From Parelaphostrongylus tenuis (Eukaryota > Nematoda > Chromadorea > Rhabditida > Metastrongylidae): a DNA stretch of 64,000 nt. The stretch spans positions 310,001 to 374,000 of the forward strand of contig JAHQIW010004752.1 of NCBI GenBank assembly GCA_019055375.1, in the 5' to 3' direction. The notes under the pieces were generated by a model. That model was not told the origin of the DNA. It searched no databases and saw nothing but the letters and a program-made list of their open reading frames with translations. The translations under genes and the position numbers were made by a program. Shown here piece by piece: positions 12,333-22,694 of this stretch (position 1 is its first letter; every line of letters starts with the position of its first letter).

Positions 12333-12459
12333 ACTTGAGCTAAAACTAATTTTATTTCAAATATTTCTAATGTTCTTAAGGAAAGTCCGCCCGGCGAGGT
12401 GGGGTTAAAACCCAAAAGTTTCTTTCTCTTACAACACTATCAAAAGAGCTGTTTCAATA

Positions 12460-12690
12460 AGCGAACATATTTTTGAAATCTTCGAAAGATGTGCTATCGA
12501 AAGAGTACTAGCACTTTAAGGAAGGAGTATTATACAGCGAAATATGTGCGAAATATAATTTTGTTGTGAATTTTAGAGTATTATGAAAGAGTACTTTGAG
12601 AAACTGGCTACGTAGAAGGCTACTTAGATATTCGATCTTTCGATTAATTGCTAGCACTCCTATGAAAATTCCTTGTTCAGGGTATGAGGT
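12460..12690. repeat. Dispersed repeat family R, copy
   Basis: Ends in GCTAGCACTCCTATGAAAAT then TCCTTGTTCAG, matching ACTAACACTCCTGTGAAAAG with TTCTTGCTCAG at 40.3 kb and related text near 42.7, 44.85 and 16.27 kb. Upstream GGCTACGTAGAAG parallels GGCCACGTAATGC of the 40.3 kb copy. Non-coding. Confidence 0.5.
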
Positions 12691-12888
12691 CGAATATTCA
12701 TTTGCTGACGATAATTGAAAACAACCTGAAAACTAAATTCACAGTAACCCTAGAACATTATTATCTCATCGAAAAAAAAAGATCGCACGAGGAAGAAATA
12801 TTAGATTGAAAGGAAAGTTTTTGGGCACTAGTAAAAAATTAATAAGTTATGCCTGAATTCCAGACAAATATAATAATAACTAAGACAA

Positions 12889-13110
12889 TTGAGTGCTGAA
12901 CAAAAACACGGCCTTAGCGGGAATTGAATCCGCGTTTCATCCATGCCTGTGACGTGTGCTACTACCACTACACGCATCCCCAGTATGGATGAAACGCGGG
13001 TTCGATTCCCGCCTAAGGCCTTACTCTTGCTCACTACTCAGTTTTCTTGACTATGTACTAAACATCATGACACCTGCGAAAAATTCATTAAAGATACTAG
13101 AAATTTCGGG
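12889..13110 (-). repeat. tRNA-like SINE copy containing a 36-base inverted repeat
   Basis: The minus strand has a tRNA-like A box (TGTAGTGGTAGTAGCACACG) and B box (GGATTCAATTCC) followed by the closing stem strand TAAGGCC. In addition the 3' tRNA-like half is present twice as a near-perfect inverted repeat (12910-12944 and 12985-13020, a few differences). Flanks on both sides match the copy at 44312-44545 (shared AACAAAAACACGGCC on one side and GCGAAAAATTC with CTAGAAATTTC on the other), showing that the repeat is longer than the tRNA-like part. Confidence 0.65.
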
Positions 13111-13134
13111 CAATAATAATGATTTTGTGGCTTT

Positions 13135-13430
13135 TTGTGGGCAGAGTAAGGGTGGTGGAGATGACTTAGCACAGCCGCATGAGAAAAATCAAATTTGATA
13201 GCCAGTTCGGGGACAGTTAACGACGGTTCGTCTTCCAAAGCAGCATTCAATTTTTCGCTGTTCAACTTTGCTGGACGTCCTGAACGAGGCTAGTCTTTGA
13301 GGGCACGATCTCCGGCATTAAAGCGCTGAAACTGCCGTCCAGCAACAGGTTTGTCTGATGTGCCTTCCTCTTCAGCTTCGTTCATTTCATTGACTGCAGC
13401 TCGCTGTGAAAGGCGCTTCATTCAATAATG
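13135..13430 (-). pseudogene. Mariner transposase relic, N-terminal DNA-binding region
   Basis: Minus-strand translation gives GRQFQRFNAGDRALKD, an in-frame stop, then PRSGRPAKLNSEKLNAALED and EPSLTVPELAIKFDFSHAAV. This is the paired helix-turn-helix region of mariner transposases (the RFxxGD, PRSGRP and SHTTV-like motifs). The internal stop and loss of the catalytic domain make it non-functional. Confidence 0.75.
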
Positions 13431-13544
13431 ACGCAATAAACACGGACTTCGATTGTATCGTTGGACATGGGGAGGCTTGCATCAAAGTGAAAATAATGAC
13501 GAATAATGTCTAGACCTTCAGAGAGACCTCTAACCCGTTGCACT

Positions 13545-13695
13545 ACTGACTCCCACTTTGCACACCACTCTTTCTACGCTACAACGCATCTAGCTGTCAG
13601 CCGCTAACCGTCTACGTAGTGGCCCAGGTAGTCGGTATCGACGGAGTACGCGCTCCCGAAAAGAGTGAGATGTGGGTTCGAGTCCCTGTGACTTA
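13545..13695 (+). repeat. tRNA-like repeat fragment
   Basis: Contains TGGCCCAGGTAGTCGG (A-box-like) and GTGGGTTCGAGTCCC (B box) about 60 bases apart, without a closing acceptor stem, so a tRNA-derived repeat rather than a tRNA gene. Confidence 0.4.
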
Positions 13696-13699
13696 AGAG

Positions 13700-15480
13700 T
13701 TTTGTACAATACTCTGCATCAAAGGGTATAGTTGAAAGTTCATACCACCGCAGGAAGCGGTTAAATAAAAAGGATTTCACTTGATCATCAATCTTGAGAT
13801 ATGTCAGTTGATTTTTTTTGAGCCACGCATGCCATGTGATCTGTTAAGATTGAGCGGCTCAAAAGTGATCATCTGGCATATTGAAATTTGAGCTGTGGTC
13901 TTAAGAAACACTCAAAACGAAGGTTATGATATATTGAATCTTGAGATAGTTCTTGCCGTCTATTCAATTCTCGTCAGAGATAGACTTGATCGTTGCAGTC
14001 AAGTCTGCTCAGCAAACAGCGTTTCATAAGTGCGACCAAAGGAGCTGATCGAAACGGAGGAAAAAAGGCTGATTGAATGAATTCATGAATACCATAGGCC
14101 CCCGAGGCTTACTGCGCAATGTCGAGTAATTACATAAGATATTTGAATTTTAAAATCGAGATCACCCATATTTCTCAGGAAACTGGTTGGCTGGATAGTC
14201 CTCTAACGAAACCCCGGTACCTCAGTCATTATTACAAAACTACGATTCTCTAATGGAGTGGTTGCTTAGAGTAGAGTCGTTGCAAGTAGGCGTCAATCCT
14301 TATTTCCACTAAGGATTTGGAAAAATCGAAAAGTAGAACTTCTTTTGGTAGGCCTCTAAAGACAAGCGTCCTTCATTGAAAATTAGAGGAATCCAAGCGC
14401 AAGCTTTTGGCAAAGGTGGGGCATTAAGCAAAAACAAGCGAGCAAAGGAATTCAGATTTCCATAGTGCATTGTCAATCATCAATTGGCTTTGGAAAGTTA
14501 TATTAATGCGCAATGCTCTTTCGCTAAGAGATTTATGTGAGCACAAACTGAGGAGTAAGAAAACCACTTTTCTGAAGCGCTCACGCTGCGTGCTTATCCG
14601 TGTATAGGTGGAATTCAGTACCTGTTACTTGCGACGTACCAAATAGTATGAAAGTTGAGGCGGTAACCTGCAGCAGATTAAAAGCGATATAACTGTACGG
14701 GATAGCGCTTTCGACGTTGATCAGCCTCTGAGAAGACATGATGCACTCATTTTCATTATGCATCTCTTGAAAGGATGACAGGTGACAGTTATAAAAGTAA
14801 CAGAACGAACGGCTGGTTATACAATGACATACAGGAACTTGCTGATTTATCGAGTATGTGCTGATTCCCTATACAACTGTAGTAGCAGTTTACTTAACCA
14901 AGGATGCTAGAGAGCTCGGGAGCCCGGAGCGAATGATCAGACATACCGGAATTTTGTTAACGCACATATCGTTTGGTTTTTCAAACTGTAGAGACCAAAT
15001 TCTCTGTCTTACGATATGCGTACTTCTAGCAAATTTGTAAAAGTTTTCCTTAGTGACGTAACGTGACTGCATTTTCTATGTTAAATCAATACTGTCTCGT
15101 AAGAAGCGGCCTAATTGTAACTTTTTCGTTAGAATGCAAATCTTGGTCTTGGACAGCGGATGGTCGACAAGAATTGAAAGTTCAGTCAGATGGAAATAAT
15201 ATATCCTCCACATTTCCGACCATATAATGATTGTCTAGAGTGATCAAAATAACCAACAGATAGGTTCTCATGCTCAAAATTTGTGTGTATCTCAGAACTC
15301 TTCGAACTGTAGAGCAATGAGTGTAGAGCATTTTCCCCGCCATTAATCTTCTTTGCTTGTTCATTTTTTCAAAGAGAACGGAAAGCGTGGCTAATTTTAG
15401 TGAGAAGAAACTCATTTTACACAGTTATCTATATTGGTTTTGCTAAGATTTGAGTTCACCCTGTCGAACATCATTTTGTC
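13700..15480. other. No gene called
   Basis: A 32-codon frame at 14763-14668 (minus) starts with ATG and stops at a CAG/GTTACC donor, but nothing joins it. Otherwise nothing was recognised. Confidence 0.3.
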
Positions 15481-15486
15481 TTCACA

Positions 15487-15492
15487 TTTATT
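15487..15492 (-). terminator. Poly(A) signal AATAAA of the 115-residue gene
   Basis: AATAAA on the minus strand lies 86 bases beyond the TGA of the gene at 15578-19140, a usual distance for a nematode 3' end. Confidence 0.5.
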
Positions 15493-15577
15493 TTCGGAGA
15501 GACCACGCATACTCATGTAAGGGAAAGCCTGTTTATGAAATAGTAAAGCACAAACATATATTTCATCTCAAGAGAAA

Positions 15578-18500
15578 TCAATGAAGGGGAAGTTCAACTG
15601 AACGCTCCTTAGGTGTTTCGTCATCTGCCGTGTCTGCCGTGGCTGCATCGTAGATCTTCTTTAGTTCCGGGACAATTTCTCTGTTAGCAAAGTCAGAAGC
15701 TTGCTCGGCTTTCTGAAACACTTCGTTTGAAACTGATTTAGGCTCTCTTGAACATTTCGAATTATTCTTCAACGACTTCACGCGAAGCTATCCATAACCA
15801 AAACCCCACCTATCTATAACTGTACTCGTTTCTATTTTAGGTGCTAGACTAAGTGAATGACTGTAAATTCGATCATTATCTTAGTATCTATGGAGTTATA
15901 TTGTCACTGCTGCAATTTTCCTAACAAGAATAATTGGAATGTTTCTGAGAAAAAAGCAAATGTTCTGGTCTATCTCGAAATAGTAGAAAGAACAACGATC
16001 TCGACGTGCTCTCTGTGAATCAAGAGCGCTTATGGGGTTCAAAGGCCATTTCAATAAGTGACATAGGGCTTGTTAACATCTGCACTCACTTTAAGCACAG
16101 CGTCGGAACCAGCGAAGCTTACGGTATCGAAATGTTACCGATAGTCTATATGAAGAGCTCTATCCTGCGAGAAAAACAGCGTGTTTGGTCAGAATAGCTT
16201 CATAAGAAGACTTTTTCAAAAGCGGCCACGTAACACAGTATCCAGAGATTAGAGCTTTCAAATGATTACTAAGAGTGCAATGGGAAGTTATTGCGCAGCA
16301 AATGGAGTAATTTCTTTATCTGTTGCCGGATTACGGATAGGAACCCCTGCTACTTCTTATGGCTGTTAGAGAGTACTGAAAAATCTTTTCAAAACTAAAT
16401 ATACTATTGAAATTTTTGACATTTGAGATACAGAATGATCAGTAAAAGTCAGGAGAAAAGCGTTGTCCAGCGAAAAATACCTAAGTGTGAAAACAACTTA
16501 TTTCGTGCTTCCATAGCACAGAAGAAAGGCCTTTCCATGAAAGAATGTCACCAATAGGAATTTTTAGGTTTAAGCTATCGAGTAACTTCTAAAACACTGA
16601 CAAGGAAGAAAACAAGCGAATGCCAAAGGGTTGAATATGGATGGAGATAACAGAAATGATCCGGTGGAAATCTGCGGTCTTCAAAGACTTCTGTCAATAG
16701 CAATGAATTTCATTGCAAGCGTCAATTGATGTCTTTTCAGTTCGTCAGTGATATCTTTCGTCAATGATATCCTCTATCTATCAATATTGATACGTCAATA
16801 GACATAAAAGCTGCTGTCGTATTGGCGTTACGTCAATGAAACCAACTTACATCGGGCTTTAAGTGATCAGCGTCATGGAGATAGTTGAATATATTTTTCG
16901 ACCAATCCAATAGCTCTCAGGAATCGGAAGCTGTGTCATATCAGTGATTTTATCTTTTCAGACAAGTCCAGCATATATTTGCACCCGAGGGTTAGATTGC
17001 TAGGATGAGGTTAAGATCGATCTATTGACTACTTGTCTAATATAAGGTACTTTCTAAATATGCTCTAACGCGGTTCCCAGTTGTTGTAGATTGCTTGAAA
17101 ACAACGACAAAGTCAAAGCTCAGTGCTTCTTTCTTGGAAATCCTTCCATGTACTGAAAAACATCTGCAAAAAATCACTATCACAAAAAAAATGCTTTGCA
17201 CACAAAAGATCTACTGGTAATCTAACTTTTGTGATGTAGAGCTACATTGTTAAGTCTTATAATTTCCAACTCTCCTCATACGTAACATCATGTATGGTGA
17301 AACACAATCATTCCAAAACTTTCAGAAGATATTTCACATTGAATAAGTAGTCATTCAGCTATAAAGAGAGACTGTTCGATGTATTCTTCTACTTGGTCTA
17401 TACAGCTTAAGAGTGACTCAATATGAACAACTGATAAAATAAGTAAAATGAAAACGGTAGAACATTGATTAAAATGAAACAAGGACCTAGGACCTCGTTA
17501 AAAATCACAGAAAAGGAGAATAGAGCTCTGCGACAAAACTGTTTCAAAAAACTGAACGAAACTGCTAACGAAATAAGCCCCTCCCGTTGAACAATGAACT
17601 GTCGAAACACAACAAGATCAACATTGTCCTTGCGAGCCTTCCCTACGGAGCCATTCTTATGCTCTCCTCGGCTTTGACCTTCATTCCTTTCTTCTCAGCA
17701 CTAGAGTCACTTCTCAATTCCATAACAAAATATCTTAAAATACTAGAGCGTTCTTCTTGCAGTTTATACAAACATACAAAAATAAGTTTGACAGAGTTGT
17801 CATTGCTCAGAGGACCTCGATACCATTGATATCCTGTGAAAATCATCGCTATAAGCCAGAGAAGGTGACCAGCGAAGAAAAAAGATGATTGACATATTTC
17901 GAATAGAAGAAAAGCAATGCTAAGAAACATCAACGATCCAGGCGGGCTTATGTTACAGTCGTTTGTGAAATCAGTGAAGGTTGACAGTTTAACTTGCCCT
18001 GTTGCAAAGAGTGCAAGGATCTAGCATAGTCCAAGTAGCTTAACATCACCTATTATAGTTATCAGATGATAAAGGAAGAAAAAAAATGTCCTCCAGAGAT
18101 ACTTCGGCAATTTACTTATCAGAATGGTAGGTAAACACTTCGTAAAACTTCGTCTTTAATACTTACTCTAGCTTTTATCTAAACATTTCATTAAGAGATA
18201 TAAAAGGCTAGTAATTGTTGATTAATTCTGACGAAAAGGAGTAGTCGCCAGAAATATTTTAATTCCTTATGCGAGTCGTAGAGCTTTTTCATTCGGTCGG
18301 TGTTTTTTCCCAGACACGTCGGAGCAACTTGTCAACCTCTGAGTATGAAGTTTGCATGACGTCACCTTCAGCACTATGTCTTCAGTACGCTCACAGAAAA
18401 TCAAAGCATTAAAACATCAAAAATAACTCAGTTAGGTTTCTTGACCCTACTGTAACACTTAGTGACTAATTCTAGGATCGCTGACGACACAGGAATCACT

Positions 18501-19140
18501 GTTAACGTGTAAAAGCGAATGGCAAGGTAGCAAATTCTTCTTTGATCAATGAAATATGTGATTGCTTGAAAAGAGGTTCGAGTAGATCTCAATACGGAGG
18601 CCCTAAAAACTACCATGCTTTGCCAGCAGTCAATGAGAATCAAATGATGTCTTAATGAGGGTATGCTTACACAAATCCTCAAGCCTAAGTAAAACTATAA
18701 GCAACTCGATCATCTCAATTGATAACAACAGGGAGGAGGAGAAGGAGACGGGAACAAAAGGAAAGTAAGAGGTTTTAGCTTCCACGCCATATGCAGCGTG
18801 AAGTCATCTATGTATAAGTATATAATCTAATTGGAGAAACAATTTTACCTGAGATACCCACTCCCGAATTTGTTTATGAGTTTTAGGATCTTGCAGCACT
18901 TCCTTAGCGCTGTCGAATTTTTCCCTAAATTCCCAACATTTAGTACACAAATTCTCGCAAACGATAGATTTTGGGTAACGAAGTGATTTAGTTTTAAGCT
19001 AACCTCACAGTTGGACTGGCTGTTTCTTTGATCCACGTTCCTATTTTCATAAATCCGTCACTGACGCTGTCAGTGAAAGAATCCCACCAGTCGGCATTTG
19101 CAGGAACCAGGATCAGCATCATCACAAATAATAACATCAT
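15578..19140 (-). CDS. Small secreted helical protein, complete, three exons, 115 residues
   Basis: Exons 19140-19004, 18924-18849 and 15712-15578 join in phase 2, then 0. The ATG lies three bases behind CGATTTCAG, so trans-splicing to a spliced leader is likely. Residues 1-16 form a signal peptide (MMLLFVMMLILVPANA). The mature part starts DWWDSFTDSVSDGFMKIGTW and continues REKFDSAKEVLQDPKTHKQI, REWVSQ, KAEQASDFANREIVPELKKI and an acidic tail with DTADDETPKE. It has no cysteine, a heptad-like hydrophobic pattern and many charged residues, so a helical secreted protein is predicted. The last acceptor is GTGTTTCAG and an AATAAA follows the stop. It recalls the small secreted antigens of strongylid nematodes, but I cannot name the family. 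The 3.1 kb second intron holds repeats. Confidence 0.8.
16000..16300. repeat. Dispersed repeat family R, copy inside an intron
   Basis: Matches the copy near 40.15-40.36 kb in order: AAGCACAGCGTC, GAGCTCTATCCTGCGAGAAA, CGGCCACGTAA, then AGAGATTAGAGCTTTC and AATGATTACTAA. Confidence 0.5.
16930..17040 (-). repeat. SINE-like repeat, family S2, partial copy in an intron
   Basis: CAGACAAGTCCAGCATATAT and CACCCGAGGGTTAGATTGCT correspond to the S2 body, preceded by the TCAGTGATTTTATC block. The tRNA-like head is missing. Confidence 0.5.
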
Positions 19141-20360
19141 TTCCTGAAATCGAAAAGGGAATCCTTTCTTAAATGAGGAGATTGAGGAAATCGACCGGAT
19201 TTCACCAACGAATCTTATTCATCAAAGGTCTCCATGTTAACTCTAATAAAGGCATAGATGAATAACCAGATAAATACATGGTTGTTTTGAACCCAAGAAA
19301 GCCCAAACGCACGGTTATGAAAGCTACGAAAACTTTTGCTGGGGCAGAAAAAAATGCAACTTAGAATGAATCAAAGTCAGTCTCGCGACATATAACTTGC
19401 CTAATTATGTATCTAGAAATTAAATGACAGATACCAAGGACGGATTATATCATGGGATTCGGAGGTCAACAACAAGGAAACCTCGTCTTCATGTCAAGCA
19501 GCAGCAACAAAAATGACTCTACCTAGCCTAAATAACGACATGCCCAGAATGAGCTTTAGATATGACAGCAATAAGAGCCTGTTTTTCCAAAGTAAGGCCC
19601 AGGAACTACTTAGAACAGACGGTTTGAACAAAAACTAAAATAGGTCGCTGACAATGACAAAAAATTTTCATTCAATCTATTAGCACATTCACTCTGATTT
19701 TGTGCACTCTCAAAGACGGAGTAACAATGAATAAATCTAAAGACAGCCCCATCAGCAAGAAGGTCAGCGTCTTTCTTTAGGGTCAAGAAGATAAGTGTCG
19801 CCTGAGCGACTGTCGGACGCCTTCAATACAGACTATCACAAATACGGCAGCCATGAAAACCTGTTCGTCATTGATAAATTCTCATAGCCAAAGCTGTCTG
19901 ACTAAACTGACGCCACAAATTTTGATAGAATGACGGCATCGCGACGTTCTTCAGTTATACGATGGTGGAAGAGACTACAGTTGTTATGAAATCGGACGGA
20001 TGGACGATTGCGACGGTGGAGTCGATTTTATGACATTGAGATCTAACACGAATACTCGAATTGCTTCATTTAATACGATGCGATAACAGTGACGTGCCTA
20101 TCTTATGAATCACTGGTTGTGCTGAGTATAAAAAAGCGGCGAAATGACGGAGTTATAGCTGCTAATGCATTTTCCAGGAAAATGCTTACATTTGAAATGT
20201 TTGTTCATTACAAATCTGTAAAATATTTCCTTCGGCGAGAAGAGATTAGTCAAATCAAAATCGGAGCACGTCAATAACCTTGAGAAAATGTAGCGCTCTT
20301 CTATGAGATTGTTCCTACTGAATTTGCTATATTTCTGAATATGAATGGATTCTTCCAAAA
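19141..20360. other. No feature recognised
   Basis: Intergenic region upstream of the 115-residue gene. No exon-like stretch or repeat shared with the rest of the window. Confidence 0.3.
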
Positions 20361-20365
20361 CAGCG

Positions 20366-20612
20366 CCTGTGGCCGAGTGGTTGTTATACAGGATATCAGG
20401 TATCAATATTCTGATTTAAACACCTCCCCCAACACTTGCAACCAAACAACGAGCGCCTAAGCTTGGGTTTCTCCGAGATTATGAGAACAATTTCCCGACT
20501 AGCATTCTAGGGCATTCATGAAGAAGACGAAAACCTCAAGAAGCAGTCGAAACAACCTGCAAAATTCTTAATGACCTTTTGAGAGGATAAATGCGTGGAA
20601 AAGAATGCTAAA
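20366..20612 (+). repeat. SINE-like repeat, family S1, degraded copy
   Basis: Starts GCCTGTGGCCGAGTGGTTG (tRNA Leu/Ser-like A box), holds GAAGAAGACGAAAACC in the middle and ends GAATGCTAAAAGTGA like the other S1 copies. Confidence 0.55.
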
Positions 20613-21279
20613 AGTGATAGGATTGGCAAAACATAATATGAAGACGGGTCGTGTAAAATAAAGGGTCGGTTTAGGTTTCACTAGCTCACCACTCAATCAA
20701 TCTTAAGACGTAATAAATGAAAGCGATAAGAGCTGTACTTGATGCAATCTTATTTTATTTAATGTAAAATGCACAGTGATATCATGATAAGGTAATATGA
20801 TATTCACAGCAATCAAGTGATCAAAATGCAATTGGAGGACCTCACCAAATGATTATTAACTCAATTTGTCACGTTGATTGATAGACTGCTCATGTGTGCC
20901 AGAAGGACAATTGATGAGGAAAGCGTAAGCAGGTTTGTAATATGGATTGACCAATCACTAGGAAGTGTTACACATGTGGTGAACAGATGTGTCTCACTGC
21001 TCCAGATCACAGATATCACACGTTGCAATCCAATTTACTTGATTTTTAGATTCATTGATCCGTAAATCTCATCATGGACTCTCGAAAATGACATGAATTC
21101 TCCGAAAAAAAGAGATTGAAACCTCTAATTGTTCTATTCACGACACCCATTCATTGAAATATCTTTCCTTGTCCTATCTGTTTAAACAACGAATAAGAAG
21201 TTTGTGAGGTAATGCAATGAATATCAGATAAAGTGTTGAGCATTGATCAATTCTCTGAAGTAAGGCAATGCATTCCACT

Positions 21280-21600
21280 TCATAGGTCGTCGTAAAGCTG
21301 ACTAAAAGAGCGAAATCGATTGAAATTGCAACTTTTAGAAGCTACCGATCTATCCAATCTTTTTTTCTTGCCTCCCAAACATGTTTTGTACCGTCTGCCA
21401 AAATTGAGAAATAAGGAATCTTCTTTACTGGGATGTAGGATTGAAACGGCAATGTGCACCACAGGTTTTTTTTCAAAGCGCGGGTGATCATTGCATTGAA
21501 ATCAGTACTTACTTAGTAATTCGCAAGTGGAAGGATGCAGTTAAATATTTTTTTAAGATCACTGCTCTACTCTTCGAATCACAAAGCAAAAAATTGGCTT
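21280..21600 (-). CDS. Candidate 3' exons of a basic protein
   Basis: The terminal exon 21427-21280 follows CTACATCCCAG and encodes 48 residues rich in Lys, Arg and Ser (contains FLNFGRRYKTCLGGKKKRLD) before TGA. The upstream exon ends at 21513 before a perfect GTAAGT donor; its phase (2) fits the acceptor. The upstream limit, between about 21530 and 21595, is unclear and no ATG was found. The 85-base intron and matching phase support a gene; the short length keeps it tentative. Confidence 0.35.
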
Positions 21601-22295
21601 AAGAGGAGTAAAAGTAGTTTCCAAAAACCTTAATTACTATCACCGTACGTACCAGAATCGGTTTATACGATCGTATGGAGTACAGTAAGAGCGCTTTTGT
21701 TGGAATCAAATAAAGCAAATTTCGCTCGCCACAAGTTCTTGCTATCAATTATCTTGGCAATATACTTGCAATCTAATTAGGTCTTCACATTAATCAAAAG
21801 TCGTCCAATGTAAGAACATTCTATATGTGAAATATTAAAAATTGGTGGTAAACCAATTTTTCTTCCATCTCTACAAAAACGGATCGACCATATTTTTTTT
21901 GTTGATTGATCCTGCAGCACGAAGTTGCTAAAAAAGATTATATTCGGCTAATTTTTCGAAGCGCTTCATTTTGTCTTCTTCAGAGCCCATGATTCGACTC
22001 AGCCGTTCACTGTCTTTCGTCCTCGTTGTGCTTCTTCCCCTTTGTTTCGCTTGAGCTTCTTTGTGGAAAACTGCTTGAATGAGAAACCTCATTTGGTCAA
22101 GTCCTCAGATAAGAGATGGCGTAAATGGATAAGTATTGGTCACCCATTGGATTTGTTATCCTCAAACAACCTATCCTACAAAAGTCGGTCTCGTTAACGG
22201 CTAACACAGAGCGTCATAACAGTTGTAAGCAGGCATTCCCTTGAAAGGTAAAGAATTATCTCATAGACAGAATCCTTAATTCTGATGCAAGGTTG
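21601..22295. other. No feature recognised
   Basis: AT-rich, no supported exon and no repeat matching others in the window. Confidence 0.3.
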
Positions 22296-22297
22296 TA

Positions 22298-22478
22298 ATG
22301 CTGGTCACGGCCCGTGTACAGCCGAGCTCCACCCCCACTTGTCTCCGGCAATCAACAAGAACGTCCTATGGAACGCCACAGCAAGGCTATCCTCGAGATT
22401 GTGAGGAGACTCGCTCAACCAGTACTTTGCGCAGTTCAAAAAGAAGGCGAAAAACGAAATGAATGCTAGAAGTGAAAA
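22298..22478 (+). repeat. SINE-like repeat, family S1, copy
   Basis: ATGGAACGCCACAGCAAGG then GCTATCCTCGAGATTG then GAATGCTAGAAGTG, collinear with the copies at 4.5 and 37.9 kb. The tRNA-like head is eroded (ACGGCCCGTGTACAG). Confidence 0.65.
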
Positions 22479-22694
22479 AAGATAACACTGTGATGACTGA
22501 TCAAATAAAATGCCAAGTGAAAAAAAACTTTCAAACAGTTTTTGGAATGATTTAACAACTTGCCTGCGCTCTTAGGAACTGTCCTTTATAACATGACATA
22601 AAATTGTTAACACGTTCTTTGGTTCTCACAACTTATCGATGCGAGTGCTTAGTCATTGTCAAGATTGACAATCAACATATCATTAGTCATCCAA

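Noticed and set aside
17643..17933. 96-codon minus-strand frame with a hydrophobic start (FLSIAFLLFEICQSSFFF)
   Set aside because: Lies inside the intron of the 115-residue gene, the opposite strand is equally open, and no splice or family support was found.
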